A stretch of DNA of 64,000 nucleotides from CALMKX01 sp036274895. Its GTDB lineage: Bacteria > Acidobacteriota > Thermoanaerobaculia > Multivoradales > SZUA-115. Numbering within the stretch: position 1 is the stretch's first letter; every line of letters starts with the position of its first letter. Below are positions 7,615 to 16,450 of this stretch, in pieces. The notes under the pieces are model-generated. The model was given only the letters and a program-made list of their open reading frames with translations. It had not been told where the DNA came from and ran no database searches. A program made the translations under genes and the position numbers. The stretch is taken from NCBI GenBank assembly GCA_036274895.1, contig DASUEU010000074.1, positions 53,920-117,919 of the forward strand, in the 5' to 3' direction.

Positions 7615-10600
7615 AAGCGCCGGCGTGGACCGCCCGCAGCCGGTAGCGCAGGGTGTAGGTGCCGGCCGGCAGCCACTCGATGAAGAAGTTGGTGGCGCTG
7701 TCGCGCACCTCCTCGTAGCGGCCGATCCCCAGATCCCACTGGTATCCCGAGCGCAGGGTCTCGGGCTCGAAGCCGGCGCCGCGGGGGTCGCGCAAGTGAA
7801 CGTACTCGGCGGCATGCTTGGCCGAGATCGTAAGCTCCACCTCCACCTGATCACCGGGGGCGAGCGAGGCACCCTCGGCCAGGGGCTCGAGCCGGCCACC
7901 CTGGGCGTCGTGGAGGCGCTTGAAGGTGCGCCGTGACACGGCGAAGAAGTCCCCCGCTGCTGCGGCCGGCGGCTGCTCGGTCGAATAGTGCCAGGTGGCC
8001 GAGGCGAACATCAGGTTGGGGCCCCCGTTGTCCACCCGCACGGCGGAGATCTTGGCCGGCGCCAGCTCCGGCCCGGGGATCACCATCCGCGCCTTGCCCG
8101 AGTACTCGCCGGGGGGGAACCGGAAAGTCTCCCGCCGTGGCCCGGCGGTCACCGTCGCCTTCTCCTCGACCGCCAGACGCTCCTCCTGGCGCAGGTAAAG
8201 GGCCAGGGAGTACAGCACCTCGGCCGTGCCGCGGGTGGACCGCCAATGGTTGAGCTTCTTGTTGAGGAACAGCCACTGCACCAGGCCGGCGCGGCGAGGG
8301 TCGCGGGGGGCGATCTCCCCCAGGGTGCGCAGGATGAATGCGTGGCCCTCGATGTCGTCGTTGTACCAGAGCCAGGCTCTCTCCTCGGGGGCCCAGAAGG
8401 TGCCCTGGTCGGGGGTGGTGCGGGCGGAGTCGAGGATGCTGTCAAGCACCAAGCGGGCGTCCGCCGGGCGGCCCTGGCGATGGAGGGTGAGGGTGAGATA
8501 AGCCTTGAGCAGGGGCGAGTGCTCCTTCCAGTGCCGGAAGGAGGTGTCGACCAGGCGCCTCTGGTCCTCGGGCGTGAACAGGCCGCCGGTCCAGGACTCG
8601 TCCGGGTAGGCGGACAGCACGTAGGCGAGGAACGTGGCGAGCTCGGGGCAGCAGTCCTTGTCGGTCAGCTTGCCGACCAGCTCTTCTTCGAAGTAGCGGT
8701 GCATGTAGCCCCAGGCCTTGACCACCATCTCACGCGGCGGCTCGATGCCGAACTCGAGGCCCTTCGAGAAGCCGAACAGCAGGTAGAGGGTGATGTAGGG
8801 GGAGGGCGGCCCGCCCGGCCACCAGGGGAAGCCGCCATTGGCCGCCTGGGCTTCTTCGAGCTTGGCGAGGGAGGTCCGGCGCACGCTCGCGGCGACCTGA
8901 GGGTCGAGCACCCGCAGGACCGCGAGGTCGGTCTGGCCGCCCCGGGCCTCGGCCAGCCAGGGGGTCTCCTCCAGGGCCATCTTGCGGTTGGGGTCGGCGG
9001 CATCCCAGGGCTCGAGCACCGTCTCCCGCTTGGCCATGGCCTCGGCGGCCCGGGCCACCTCGGGATAGCGACCGAAGAGGCTCGAGAGGATGGCCGTCGA
9101 CAGGTAGCGGTTCAAGGTCTGCTCGGTGCACTCGTAGGGGTACTCGACCAGGTAGGGCAGGGCGGAGAGCACGCCGTAGAAGAGCTGGGCGTCGAGGGTG
9201 ACCACCAGCTGCTCGTCGAGGCGCGACGGGTCGTCGCCGGCCGCCAGGGCCGGGAAGGCCAGCTCCCGGCTTTCGCCCCCCTGCAAGGCCGCGAAGCGGG
9301 ACTCGACCAGGTGCATGCGCCCGGGCAGCACGGGCAGGGGCCGCAGCTCGCCGTCCGAGAAGCTCCCGGCCTTGGCCACGGCGCGGAAGGCCACCTCACC
9401 GAGGCCCGCGGGCACGGTCAGGGGAATGGTGATCGAGGTGGTGCGGCCGGGCTCGACGGCGAAGGCGAGGCCGCGGGCGCGGGCGGAGGTGAGGCCGAAG
9501 TCCGCCAGGCGGCTGGCCTCGGTGGCGGGATCGAAGAGCTCGACGTCGAGCTGGCCGGAGAGCCGGGTCTCGCTGCTGTTGTCGATCAGCACCTCGACGG
9601 CCAGCCGGTCCCCCTCGCGCAGGAAGCGGGGCAGGGAGGGCCGCACGGTGAGCTCGCGCACGGTCTTCACCTTCTCGTTGCGGGAACCGACGGCGAGATC
9701 CTTGGTGACGGCATGGACCCAGAAGGACCACTCGGTCACCGCGTCCGGCACCTCGAAGTCGAAGGCCACCGAGCCGTCCGCGCCGGTGAGCAGGTGGGGG
9801 AAGAAGAAGGCCGTCTCGCGGAAGTCCTTGCGCACGGTGGCCTCTGCGACAGGGGGAGGTGGAACCTCAGGGACCACCGGCTCGGAGGCGGCCTCCGCCG
9901 CCTGGGCTGCGTCCGCGGCCTTGGCCATCACCTTGGGGGCGGCAGGCGCCGGCACGCCGCCGGCCACTCCGCCCTCGACCCCCCCGGCCACCCCGCCTGG
10001 CACTCCTTCCGCCGTCGCCATGCGCATCATCGGCGCATGGCGACCGCGCCCTCCCGGGCCGCCGACGCCGTAATTGTCGAAGAACTTGAGGCGGTCGCCG
10101 CGGTAGGGCTCGGGCCACTCGGTGGCGGGGCTCCAGCGCTGGTCCTGCCAACGGGGGTGAGTCTCGCCCAGGCTGGCCTCGGGAAGGGTCAGCTCGGGCC
10201 CCCGGGTGAGCAGCTGGGGGGCGCTCGGTGGCTGATGGGGGGCGAAGAGGTCGAGGCTGCGGTCGTAGAGATAGGTGAGCACCTCCGCCGCCCCCTCGGC
10301 CAGGGCCTTCTGGTCGGGGCTCTTGACGGTCAGCCGCCAACTCTCCCTGGTGCCGGGGCGCAGCCGGTCGCGGAAGGTGGCGAGCTCGACCTTCAGCTCC
10401 TTGTCCTCCCGCGGCACGAAGATCTGGAGCGAAGTGGACAGCAGCTGATGGTCGCGCACGCCGGTCAAGGAGAAGGCCACGCCGCCGCGGTCACCCTCGG
10501 TCACCGGCACCTCGATGCGCGCCGGCCCTCGCTGGCTCACCAGGCGGCGGCGCTCGGGGGCCCGGCCGGGGCGGGCGATCACCAGCTCCAGCTCCTGGCC

Positions 10601-13600
10601 GGGCAGGGCCGAGCCGGCCAGCAGGCGCACCGTGCCGCCCACCGGCACCGAGGCGCGCTCCGCCGCGAGCAGCAGGGGCACGGCGACGGGGGTCTCCCCC
10701 GGGCCGGCCACCAGCAGGTCGCGGCGGGTCTCGAAGGTGGCGCCCCAGGGGTCCTCGGTGCGGTAGATCAGCCGGTAGGCTCCGGCCGGCAAGGGGGCCA
10801 ACGCGATGGCCGCCTTGCCGTCGGCTCCGTGCGTGAGGCGGCCCTCGGCGAGCTTGTCGCGCGTCGCCCAGCCGGCCAGGATCGCCGCGGCGTCCGCCTC
10901 ACCCTCCCAGCGGGGGCGCAGCCGGTCGCCGGGGGTCTGGTAGGGCTGCTCGCCGTCCACGGGCGGCGGGTCGGGCAGGGGCTGGTCAGCCGGCAGCAGG
11001 GCTGCCGGCGGTTGGGCCAGGGAGTGGAGCTCCCAACGCCCGGTCCCGGCCCGGGCCACGCCGTCGAGGTCGGTGCGCCGGGCCGCGATCTCGGCGGGCT
11101 CGCCGGCCTCGAAGACCTCGACCTCGCTCTCGAGGATGGTCTCGATCGCCACGAAGCCGAGCCGGAAGGAACGGCTGGCCGTGCGCGTCTCGCCGCCCTC
11201 GTCGGTGACGTCGGCCTCGAGCCGGAAGCGGTAGGTGAGGCCGCCAGCAGCGCCCTCCCCCTCCCGCGCCGCAGGCGTGAAGTCGACGTGGAAGGTGCCG
11301 TCGGCGGCCAGCTCGGCCTTGCCGCCGGCCACCGTCTGGGGGGCCTGAGGCCGCCACCGCCAGTGGTACCAGAAGAAGGGGGGGAAGACCGGCTCGCGCA
11401 CCACCCGCCAGGCCACCCGCCCCCCCGATACCGGCAGGCCGAAGTAGTAGCGGGCCGAGCCCACCAGCTTGGCCGGGCGGTTGAGGCGCAGGGGCTCGGG
11501 CGGATCCTCGATCTTGGCCTCGAAGGTCGGCCGCTTGTACTCCTCGACGGCGATCACGGCCGCGGCGTCGCGGTTGGTGGCGAGACGCCAGGAGCCGAGC
11601 AGGCGCCCGGCCGGCAGGCGGAAACGCCCCGAGGCCGAGCCGAAGGGGTTGGTGGTGACGGTCGCCTTGTCCACCTGCTCGCCGTTGGCGTCCACCAGGC
11701 TCACCTCGACCTCGGCCCGCCCCTCGACGGTGAAGCGGCCCCGGGTCTCCTCGCGGTAGGCCACCACCTTCCACTGCACCTCCTGGCCGGGCCGGTAGAC
11801 GGTGCGGTCGGTGTAGACCAGGGCCGAACGGAGCAGGGGCTGGGTGTAGGTCGGAGGGGTGTAGAGGTACTGCTGCTGGAAGACCTGGTCGGCGCCCTTC
11901 TTCGCCACCACCAGATAGGAGGCGTAGCGCCCGCCCTGGCCGTCGAAGTGGACCCGGCCGCCGCGGTCGGTCTGGCGGGTCTCGAGCTGCTGGTAGCCGG
12001 TCTGCCAGTCGAAGCGGTAGAGGGAGACGCTGGCTTCCGAAACGGTCTGGCCGCTCGATCCCGAGCGAACGGTGACGTCCAGGTCGGCCTTGCGGCCCTC
12101 GGAGAAGAGCACCAGGTCGGTGACGAAGGTGGTGAGGGCGGAGCGGGAGTTGCCATCGGCCCGGAAGTCCGCGCGAGCCGAGGTCGCCACCAGGTAGAAG
12201 CCCGGCTGGGACAGGGGCGGCGTGACGAAGGTCCGGTGGGGCCGCAGGTCCGGGGTGGCCGGCAGCTCGACCGACCACTCGGCGTCCGCCTTGCGGGAGG
12301 CGACCAACTGGTCGATCCGGTTGTTGTCGACGCCCGGCGGGTACTCCCGGGAGCTCGACAGCTCGGCCAGGGGGTCGATGCGCCAGGCCCGCAGCCACGC
12401 CCGTTCGACGTTCTTGTGCGACAGGGCGAGCGAGCGCTTGCCGGCGCCGTCGGCGGCCATCGCCGAAAGGCCCAGCTCGGGCATCGTCAGCTGATCGGCG
12501 AGGGCCTGACAGCTGCGGCCCCCTTTCGATTCCGGATGGGCCTCGGCGCCGGCGCGGGCGGCGGCCAGGGCCGCCACCAGGGCTTGCGGCCGCTCCTCCT
12601 GGCGCAGCAGCTCGGCGAGCTGGGCCTGGCCGGCCGACCACCACTCGAAGCGCTTGCCGAGGGCCGCCAGCCGGGCTTCGAGGTCTTTCTTGATCGCCTG
12701 TCGGTCGGTCGTGTCCGAGCGGGCCTCGGCCAGGCGGCGCAGGCGCTCGAGGCGGGCCTCGAAGGCGGCCTCGGGCCGGCCCCCCTTCTGGTGCCAGCTC
12801 TCGAGGTCGGCGAGGACGGCGGCCAGCTTGGCCAGGGGATGGAGCGAGCTGGAGGCCAGCTGGTCGTCCGCGCCGAGGCGGGGGCCGTCGCCCAGCAGCT
12901 CGCCGAGGTCGAGCAGGCCGACGTCGTTCGACTCCGCCGCGGTCCAGCGCGAGCTGTCGGCCAGCAGCTCCACCCACAGGTAGCTGACGGCGTCGCGCAG
13001 AGTGCCGCGGATGCGCGGCGGGTAGTCGTTCTGCTCGAGGTGCTCGGCCAAGACCCCCAGGGGCTCGGCGCCCCAGGCCGCGCGGTCTCGCCAGACGCCC
13101 AGGTAAGCGCGGCCGGCCTCGCCGAGGATCTGCCCCTTGGTCCACTTGGCCAGCTCCACGGTCTCGCCGGAGACCACCTGCTCGCGCTGCTCGATCTCCC
13201 AGGAGTAGGCGTCGAGATAATGGGCCAGGGCCTGGCCATAGAAGAGGTGGAGGATCGAGCGCTCCAGGGGGCGCTCCGGCCAGGGGGAGGCCTTGAGCTG
13301 CTTGACCGCGGTCTCGAAAGCGGACAGGGCCGAGGAGTACTGCACGCGGCGGATCAGGGCGCGAGCCCAGTCGTCGGCATCGTTGGCCTGGCGGGCCTCC
13401 TCGAGCAGGGCTTCGGTGCGGTCGAGGGCGGCGCGGAACTTCTGCTCCTCGACCAGGCGGTCCACCTCGTCCCAGGCGGCCATGAATTCCATGCGGGTTC
13501 CTTTCTGGGCGCCGGGGTCGCCCGCATCCGGAGGCGCCGCCGGCGCCGCGGAGCAGGCGAGGGTGAAGGCACAGGCGACGAGGAGAGCGAGGGAGGGGGC

Positions 13601-13627
13601 GACGCGACGGGCCGCTGGTGTGCGCAT
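7514..13627 (-). CDS. Alpha-2-macroglobulin-family lipoprotein
   Basis: This 2037-residue exported protein is a bacterial alpha-2-macroglobulin, a periplasmic thioester protease trap. A lipoprotein-type signal is present, with candidate lipid-attached cysteines at 19 (LVAC) and 25. Residues about 40-390 are helical and tetratricopeptide-like. Multiple MG domains follow (for example ALVYTDRTVYRPGQEVQWK, the MG2 signature). A glycine/valine-rich linker with repeated GGV lies near 1205-1225. The FFPHLLTG...VTEWSFWVHAV segment leads into the helical thioester domain, with YECTEQ holding the thioester cysteine at 1500 and a CxEQ motif. A receptor-binding-like domain ends the chain. No penicillin-binding protein 1C gene, its frequent partner, is adjacent. 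Confidence 0.95.
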   Translation of the reverse strand: MRTPAARRVAPSLALLVACAFTLACSAAPAAPPDAGDPGAQKGTRMEFMAAWDEVDRLVEEQKFRAALDRTEALLEEARQANDADDWARALIRRVQYSSALSAFETAVKQLKASPWPERPLERSILHLFYGQALAHYLDAYSWEIEQREQVVSGETVELAKWTKGQILGEAGRAYLGVWRDRAAWGAEPLGVLAEHLEQNDYPPRIRGTLRDAVSYLWVELLADSSRWTAAESNDVGLLDLGELLGDGPRLGADDQLASSSLHPLAKLAAVLADLESWHQKGGRPEAAFEARLERLRRLAEARSDTTDRQAIKKDLEARLAALGKRFEWWSAGQAQLAELLRQEERPQALVAALAAARAGAEAHPESKGGRSCQALADQLTMPELGLSAMAADGAGKRSLALSHKNVERAWLRAWRIDPLAELSSSREYPPGVDNNRIDQLVASRKADAEWSVELPATPDLRPHRTFVTPPLSQPGFYLVATSARADFRADGNSRSALTTFVTDLVLFSEGRKADLDVTVRSGSSGQTVSEASVSLYRFDWQTGYQQLETRQTDRGGRVHFDGQGGRYASYLVVAKKGADQVFQQQYLYTPPTYTQPLLRSALVYTDRTVYRPGQEVQWKVVAYREETRGRFTVEGRAEVEVSLVDANGEQVDKATVTTNPFGSASGRFRLPAGRLLGSWRLATNRDAAAVIAVEEYKRPTFEAKIEDPPEPLRLNRPAKLVGSARYYFGLPVSGGRVAWRVVREPVFPPFFWYHWRWRPQAPQTVAGGKAELAADGTFHVDFTPAAREGEGAAGGLTYRFRLEADVTDEGGETRTASRSFRLGFVAIETILESEVEVFEAGEPAEIAARRTDLDGVARAGTGRWELHSLAQPPAALLPADQPLPDPPPVDGEQPYQTPGDRLRPRWEGEADAAAILAGWATRDKLAEGRLTHGADGKAAIALAPLPAGAYRLIYRTEDPWGATFETRRDLLVAGPGETPVAVPLLLAAERASVPVGGTVRLLAGSALPGQELELVIARPGRAPERRRLVSQRGPARIEVPVTEGDRGGVAFSLTGVRDHQLLSTSLQIFVPREDKELKVELATFRDRLRPGTRESWRLTVKSPDQKALAEGAAEVLTYLYDRSLDLFAPHQPPSAPQLLTRGPELTLPEASLGETHPRWQDQRWSPATEWPEPYRGDRLKFFDNYGVGGPGGRGRHAPMMRMATAEGVPGGVAGGVEGGVAGGVPAPAAPKVMAKAADAAQAAEAASEPVVPEVPPPPVAEATVRKDFRETAFFFPHLLTGADGSVAFDFEVPDAVTEWSFWVHAVTKDLAVGSRNEKVKTVRELTVRPSLPRFLREGDRLAVEVLIDNSSETRLSGQLDVELFDPATEASRLADFGLTSARARGLAFAVEPGRTTSITIPLTVPAGLGEVAFRAVAKAGSFSDGELRPLPVLPGRMHLVESRFAALQGGESRELAFPALAAGDDPSRLDEQLVVTLDAQLFYGVLSALPYLVEYPYECTEQTLNRYLSTAILSSLFGRYPEVARAAEAMAKRETVLEPWDAADPNRKMALEETPWLAEARGGQTDLAVLRVLDPQVAASVRRTSLAKLEEAQAANGGFPWWPGGPPSPYITLYLLFGFSKGLEFGIEPPREMVVKAWGYMHRYFEEELVGKLTDKDCCPELATFLAYVLSAYPDESWTGGLFTPEDQRRLVDTSFRHWKEHSPLLKAYLTLTLHRQGRPADARLVLDSILDSARTTPDQGTFWAPEERAWLWYNDDIEGHAFILRTLGEIAPRDPRRAGLVQWLFLNKKLNHWRSTRGTAEVLYSLALYLRQEERLAVEEKATVTAGPRRETFRFPPGEYSGKARMVIPGPELAPAKISAVRVDNGGPNLMFASATWHYSTEQPPAAAAGDFFAVSRRTFKRLHDAQGGRLEPLAEGASLAPGDQVEVELTISAKHAAEYVHLRDPRGAGFEPETLRSGYQWDLGIGRYEEVRDSATNFFIEWLPAGTYTLRYRLRAVHAGAFKVAPATLQGMYAPEFAARSAGDVLTVAPADRK

Positions 13628-13676
13628 GGTGAGAGTTTAGACCCGCGGTGTCGGCGATGGGGCCTTCGCTGCCTGT

Positions 13677-13882
13677 GCGAGGCGTTGAAACGCCTCGCTA
13701 CCCATGAACGTCCCTGGCGGGACGGGGAGGGGAGATCCCTCGGCTCCGGGCCTCCGGCCCTGCGCTCGGGATGACATCCGGGCAGGCACGGGGGTCTGCC
13801 CCTGCGCCCGGGGGGTCGTCAGGGTGATTCTCCCCGTCCCGTCAGGGACGTTTATGCGTAGCGAGCGATTTGAATCGCTCGC
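13677..13882. repeat. MITE-like element with terminal inverted repeats, copy 1
   Basis: This 206-bp element fills most of the 337-base gap at 13628-13964. The left end is a short palindrome (GCGAGGCG, six bases, CGCCTCGC) followed by TACCCATGAACGTCCC; the right end is its approximate reverse complement, GGGACGTTTATGCGTA then GCGAGCGATT...AATCGCTCGC. The middle contains the short GAGATCCCTCGG...GCTCGGGATGAC repeat. A second copy with the same ends but a shorter, different centre is at 41758-41932. No transposase is encoded, so it looks non-autonomous. Confidence 0.8.
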
Positions 13883-13964
13883 GAGGGTCGGCGGGACCGG
13901 CTTCCCCCTGAGGACGGACCCCCCTGTGCTAACTTCGCCGCGGCTCGAACCTAAGGGAGATCCC

Positions 13965-14501
13965 ATGGCCACCGACCACACCGCCGGCCTCGCCTGGCTG
14001 GGCTTCGCGCTCTTGACCGTCGTCTCCTGGGGCACCTACGGCCTGTTCCTCCACTCCGGCCAGCTCAACATGGCGGACCCGGTCAACGGCCGCTACAAGG
14101 CCTTCCTCTTCGTCGGTATCGCCTACTTCGTCACCGCCATCATCGCCCCCCTGATCCTGCTGCTCGCCCGCGGCGCCGGCTTCTCCTTTCCGGTCAAGGG
14201 CATGGTGTGGTCCCTGGTCGCCGGCACGGTGGGCGCCATCGGGGCCTTCGGGGTGCTGCTGGCCTTCGGCGCCAAGGGCAATCCGGCGGTGGTGATGGCC
14301 ATCGTCTTCGCCGGCGCGCCGGTGGTCAACTCGGTGGTGGCCCTGGCGATCCATCCGCCGCCCGGGGGCCTCGCCGCGATCCGCTGGCCCTTCTTCGCCG
14401 GCATCCTGCTCGCCGCCCTGGGCGGCTTTTTGGTCACCCTCTACCGGCCGGCCCAGGGGCCGCCGCCCAAGCCGGCCTCGGCCGTGGAGGCCGTGCGGTG
14501 A
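13965..14501 (+). CDS. EamA/DMT-like small integral membrane protein
   Basis: The 178-residue protein has five or so hydrophobic helices (about 10-29, 48-72, 82-104, 108-125, 138-158) with small residues and glycines, as in half-size drug/metabolite or sugar transporters (SWGTYGLFLHSGQLNM; GAIGAFGVLLAFGAKGNPAVV). The substrate is not predictable. ATG 13965 is preceded by AAGGGAGA. Its TGA overlaps the GTG start of the next gene (GTGA), implying translational coupling to an exported PQQ-like propeller protein. Confidence 0.72.
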   Translation: MATDHTAGLAWLGFALLTVVSWGTYGLFLHSGQLNMADPVNGRYKAFLFVGIAYFVTAIIAPLILLLARGAGFSFPVKGMVWSLVAGTVGAIGAFGVLLAFGAKGNPAVVMAIVFAGAPVVNSVVALAIHPPPGGLAAIRWPFFAGILLAALGGFLVTLYRPAQGPPPKPASAVEAVR

Positions 14502-15976
14502 GGCGCCTGCCGGACAAGGCATCGCCGCTCCTCGTGGCCCTCCTGCTGCTGGCTTCGCCGGTCGGCGCGGAGGAGAGCGCCATGGCCGGGGGCGGTCCAG
14601 AGCGCAACAACGTCTCGGCCGAGAAGGGCTTGCCGGCCGAGCTCGACACCGCCACGAAGACCAACGTGCTGTGGTCGGTCGAGCTGGGCTCGGAGGCCTA
14701 CGCCGGGCCGGTGGTGGCGGCGGGCAAGGTCTTCGTGGGCACCAACAACGCCAAGCCGCGGGACCCGGCCGTGGAGGGGGACCGCGGCGTCGTGATGGCT
14801 TTCTCGGCCGCGGACGGCAGCTTCCTCTGGCAGATGGTGCACAACAAGCTCGCCGCCGGCCGCTCGGTGGACTGGCCCCTCCAGGGTGTCTGCTCAACGC
14901 CGGCCGTGGTGGGTGACCGCCTCTACTACCTGTCGAACCGCGGCGAGGTGGTGGCCCTCGATACCGAGGGCTTCCGCGACGGCGAGAACGACGGCCCCCA
15001 CACTGCGGAGGCCCGCAAGGGGGAGCGCGACGCCGACGTGGTGTGGACCCTGGACCTCGCCGCCCTGGGGGTGGCGCCGCACTTCATGACCGCCTCCTCG
15101 CCGGTGGTGGCCGGGGGGCGGCTCTTCGCCGTCACCGGCAACGGCGTCGGCGAGGGCGGCAAGGTCACGGCCCCCGGGGCGCCGAGCTTCGTGGCCGTGG
15201 ACGTGGTCACCGGCAAGCTGCTGTGGGCGGACGCCTCACCCGGGGAGCGCATCCTCGAAGGGCAGTGGGGCAGCCCCGCGGTGTCCAAGGTCAAAGGCCG
15301 AGAGCTGGCGATCTTCCCCGGCGGTGACGGCTGGGTCTACGCTTTCGAGGCGGCGTCGGGCAAGCCGGCGTGGCGCTTCGACGCCAACGCTCCCCCGGAC
15401 CCAAACGCCCCGCGCGCCCAGGGCAGCCTGATCGCGGCGCCGGTAGTGGTGGGGGAGACGGTGCTGGTCGGCATCGGCCGGGATCCCGAGCAGGGTGCGT
15501 CGGACGGCCGGCTGTGGGCGATCGACGCCACTCTCGAGGGAGACGTGACCGGCCGCGCCGCCCGCTGGAGCTTCGGCGGTGAGGACTTCAGCCTCACCTT
15601 GTCGTCCGTGGCGGTGACCGACGGCGTGGTCTACGCCCCGGACCTCGCCGGCTTCGTCCATGCCCTCGACCTCGCCACCGGCAAGCCGCTGTGGAAGCAC
15701 GACGCCTTCGCGGCGATCTGGGGCTCGCCCCTGGTGGCGGACGGCAAGGTCTACGTGGGTGATGAGGACGGCGACCTCGCCATCCTCGCCGCCGGCAACA
15801 CCCTGAAAGTCCTCGCCGAGCCCAACCTCGGCGACGCCATCTACACCACCCCGACCGCCAAGGACGGCGTGCTCTACGTCGTCACGGGGTCGAAGCTGTG
15901 GGCGCTGAAGGTGGGGGCGGGGAAGGCGGAAGGTGTAGGATCGTCCAGCGTTCCATTGCTGGAGGAAAGCCAGTGA
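14498..15976 (+). CDS. Exported PQQ-like beta-propeller protein (1)
   Basis: The 492-residue protein starts at GTG 14498 with a signal peptide (LLVALLLLASPVGA). About eight blades follow, each with the PQQ-like repeat pattern of a GKVFVG-type strand then AxDxxTGKxLW (for example FVAVDVVTGKLLWAD, VHALDLATGKPLWKHD). It is a close paralogue of the protein at 25941-27413; both share EKGLPxxx...NVLWS, GTNN, GDRGVxMAF and EGFRDGENDGP. Such repeats mark a structural fold and do not show that PQQ is bound. The C-terminal tail after ALKVGAG is unrelated. Its stop overlaps the start of the nucleotidyltransferase gene. Confidence 0.87.
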   Translation: MRRLPDKASPLLVALLLLASPVGAEESAMAGGGPERNNVSAEKGLPAELDTATKTNVLWSVELGSEAYAGPVVAAGKVFVGTNNAKPRDPAVEGDRGVVMAFSAADGSFLWQMVHNKLAAGRSVDWPLQGVCSTPAVVGDRLYYLSNRGEVVALDTEGFRDGENDGPHTAEARKGERDADVVWTLDLAALGVAPHFMTASSPVVAGGRLFAVTGNGVGEGGKVTAPGAPSFVAVDVVTGKLLWADASPGERILEGQWGSPAVSKVKGRELAIFPGGDGWVYAFEAASGKPAWRFDANAPPDPNAPRAQGSLIAAPVVVGETVLVGIGRDPEQGASDGRLWAIDATLEGDVTGRAARWSFGGEDFSLTLSSVAVTDGVVYAPDLAGFVHALDLATGKPLWKHDAFAAIWGSPLVADGKVYVGDEDGDLAILAAGNTLKVLAEPNLGDAIYTTPTAKDGVLYVVTGSKLWALKVGAGKAEGVGSSSVPLLEESQ

Positions 15977-16272
15977 ACCGAGATGCCGCTCTTCAGATCC
16001 TCTCTCAAGGTCGCGGGGAGCTGGCGCGGGACTTCCGCGTCGTGTCCCTGGGCGTCTTCGGTTCGGTGGCTCGTAACGAGGCCGGGCCGGGCAGTGACGT
16101 CGACGTCCTGGTCGAGCTGGCTCCCCAGGCTCACCTGGGTCTGTTCGGTTTCGTGCGCCTGAAGCGCCGGTTGGAGGATCTGCTCGGGTGCCGGGTCGAT
16201 CTGGTCACTCCGGATGCCCTACGACCCCAGCTTCGGCAGCGGATCCTCGGAGAGCTGGTGCTTGCCGCCTAG
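15973..16272 (+). CDS. MntA-type minimal nucleotidyltransferase (antitoxin)
   Basis: The 99-residue protein is a minimal nucleotidyltransferase: LGVFGSVARNEAGPGSDVDVLVEL carries the GSxxR and SDxDxL motifs with the two metal aspartates, and GCRVDLVTPDAL is the family's later strand. In MntA/HepT modules this enzyme AMPylates and inactivates the HEPN toxin. GTG 15973 has GGAGGAAAG upstream and overlaps the preceding stop. The expected HEPN partner downstream is only a remnant (16262-16384), so this antitoxin seems to be a survivor without a functional toxin. Confidence 0.88.
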   Translation: MNRDAALQILSQGRGELARDFRVVSLGVFGSVARNEAGPGSDVDVLVELAPQAHLGLFGFVRLKRRLEDLLGCRVDLVTPDALRPQLRQRILGELVLAA

Positions 16273-16384
16273 AAGCTGGCGCCTGCGTGTCGAGGATATC
16301 CTCGCGTCAAACTGGGACACGGTGCAACGCGACCTGCCTTCGCTGGTACCTCAGCTGCGGCGGATTCTCGCGGAGGACTCGTAG
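16262..16384 (+). pseudogene. HepT-like HEPN toxin remnant with internal deletion
   Basis: In the frame overlapping the end of the MntA gene, TTG 16262 to TAG 16384 reads about 40 residues: an N-terminal piece PRSWRLRVEDILA, typical of the start of HepT/DUF86 proteins, joined directly to NWDTVQRDLPSLVPQLRRIL, typical of their extreme C-terminus. Intact HepT is about 110-120 residues, so roughly 70 central residues are missing, including the RX4-6H RNase motif. The reading frame is kept across the junction near 16309. The sequence shows the fragments; the deletion is inferred from the family's normal layout. Confidence 0.75.
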
Positions 16385-16450
16385 AACCGGGCGCCGACTT
16401 TGCCACCCCAGCGGCCAGGACAGCTGGGCAGTCCGCTCTGCTTCCCGAGC

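Noticed and set aside
7988..13774. A 1928-codon open frame on the + strand
   Set aside because: It is antisense to the alpha-2-macroglobulin gene and is a high-GC shadow: its product is rich in G, L, V, Q, R and H with no domain, and the minus strand has a signal peptide, MG domains and a thioester motif.
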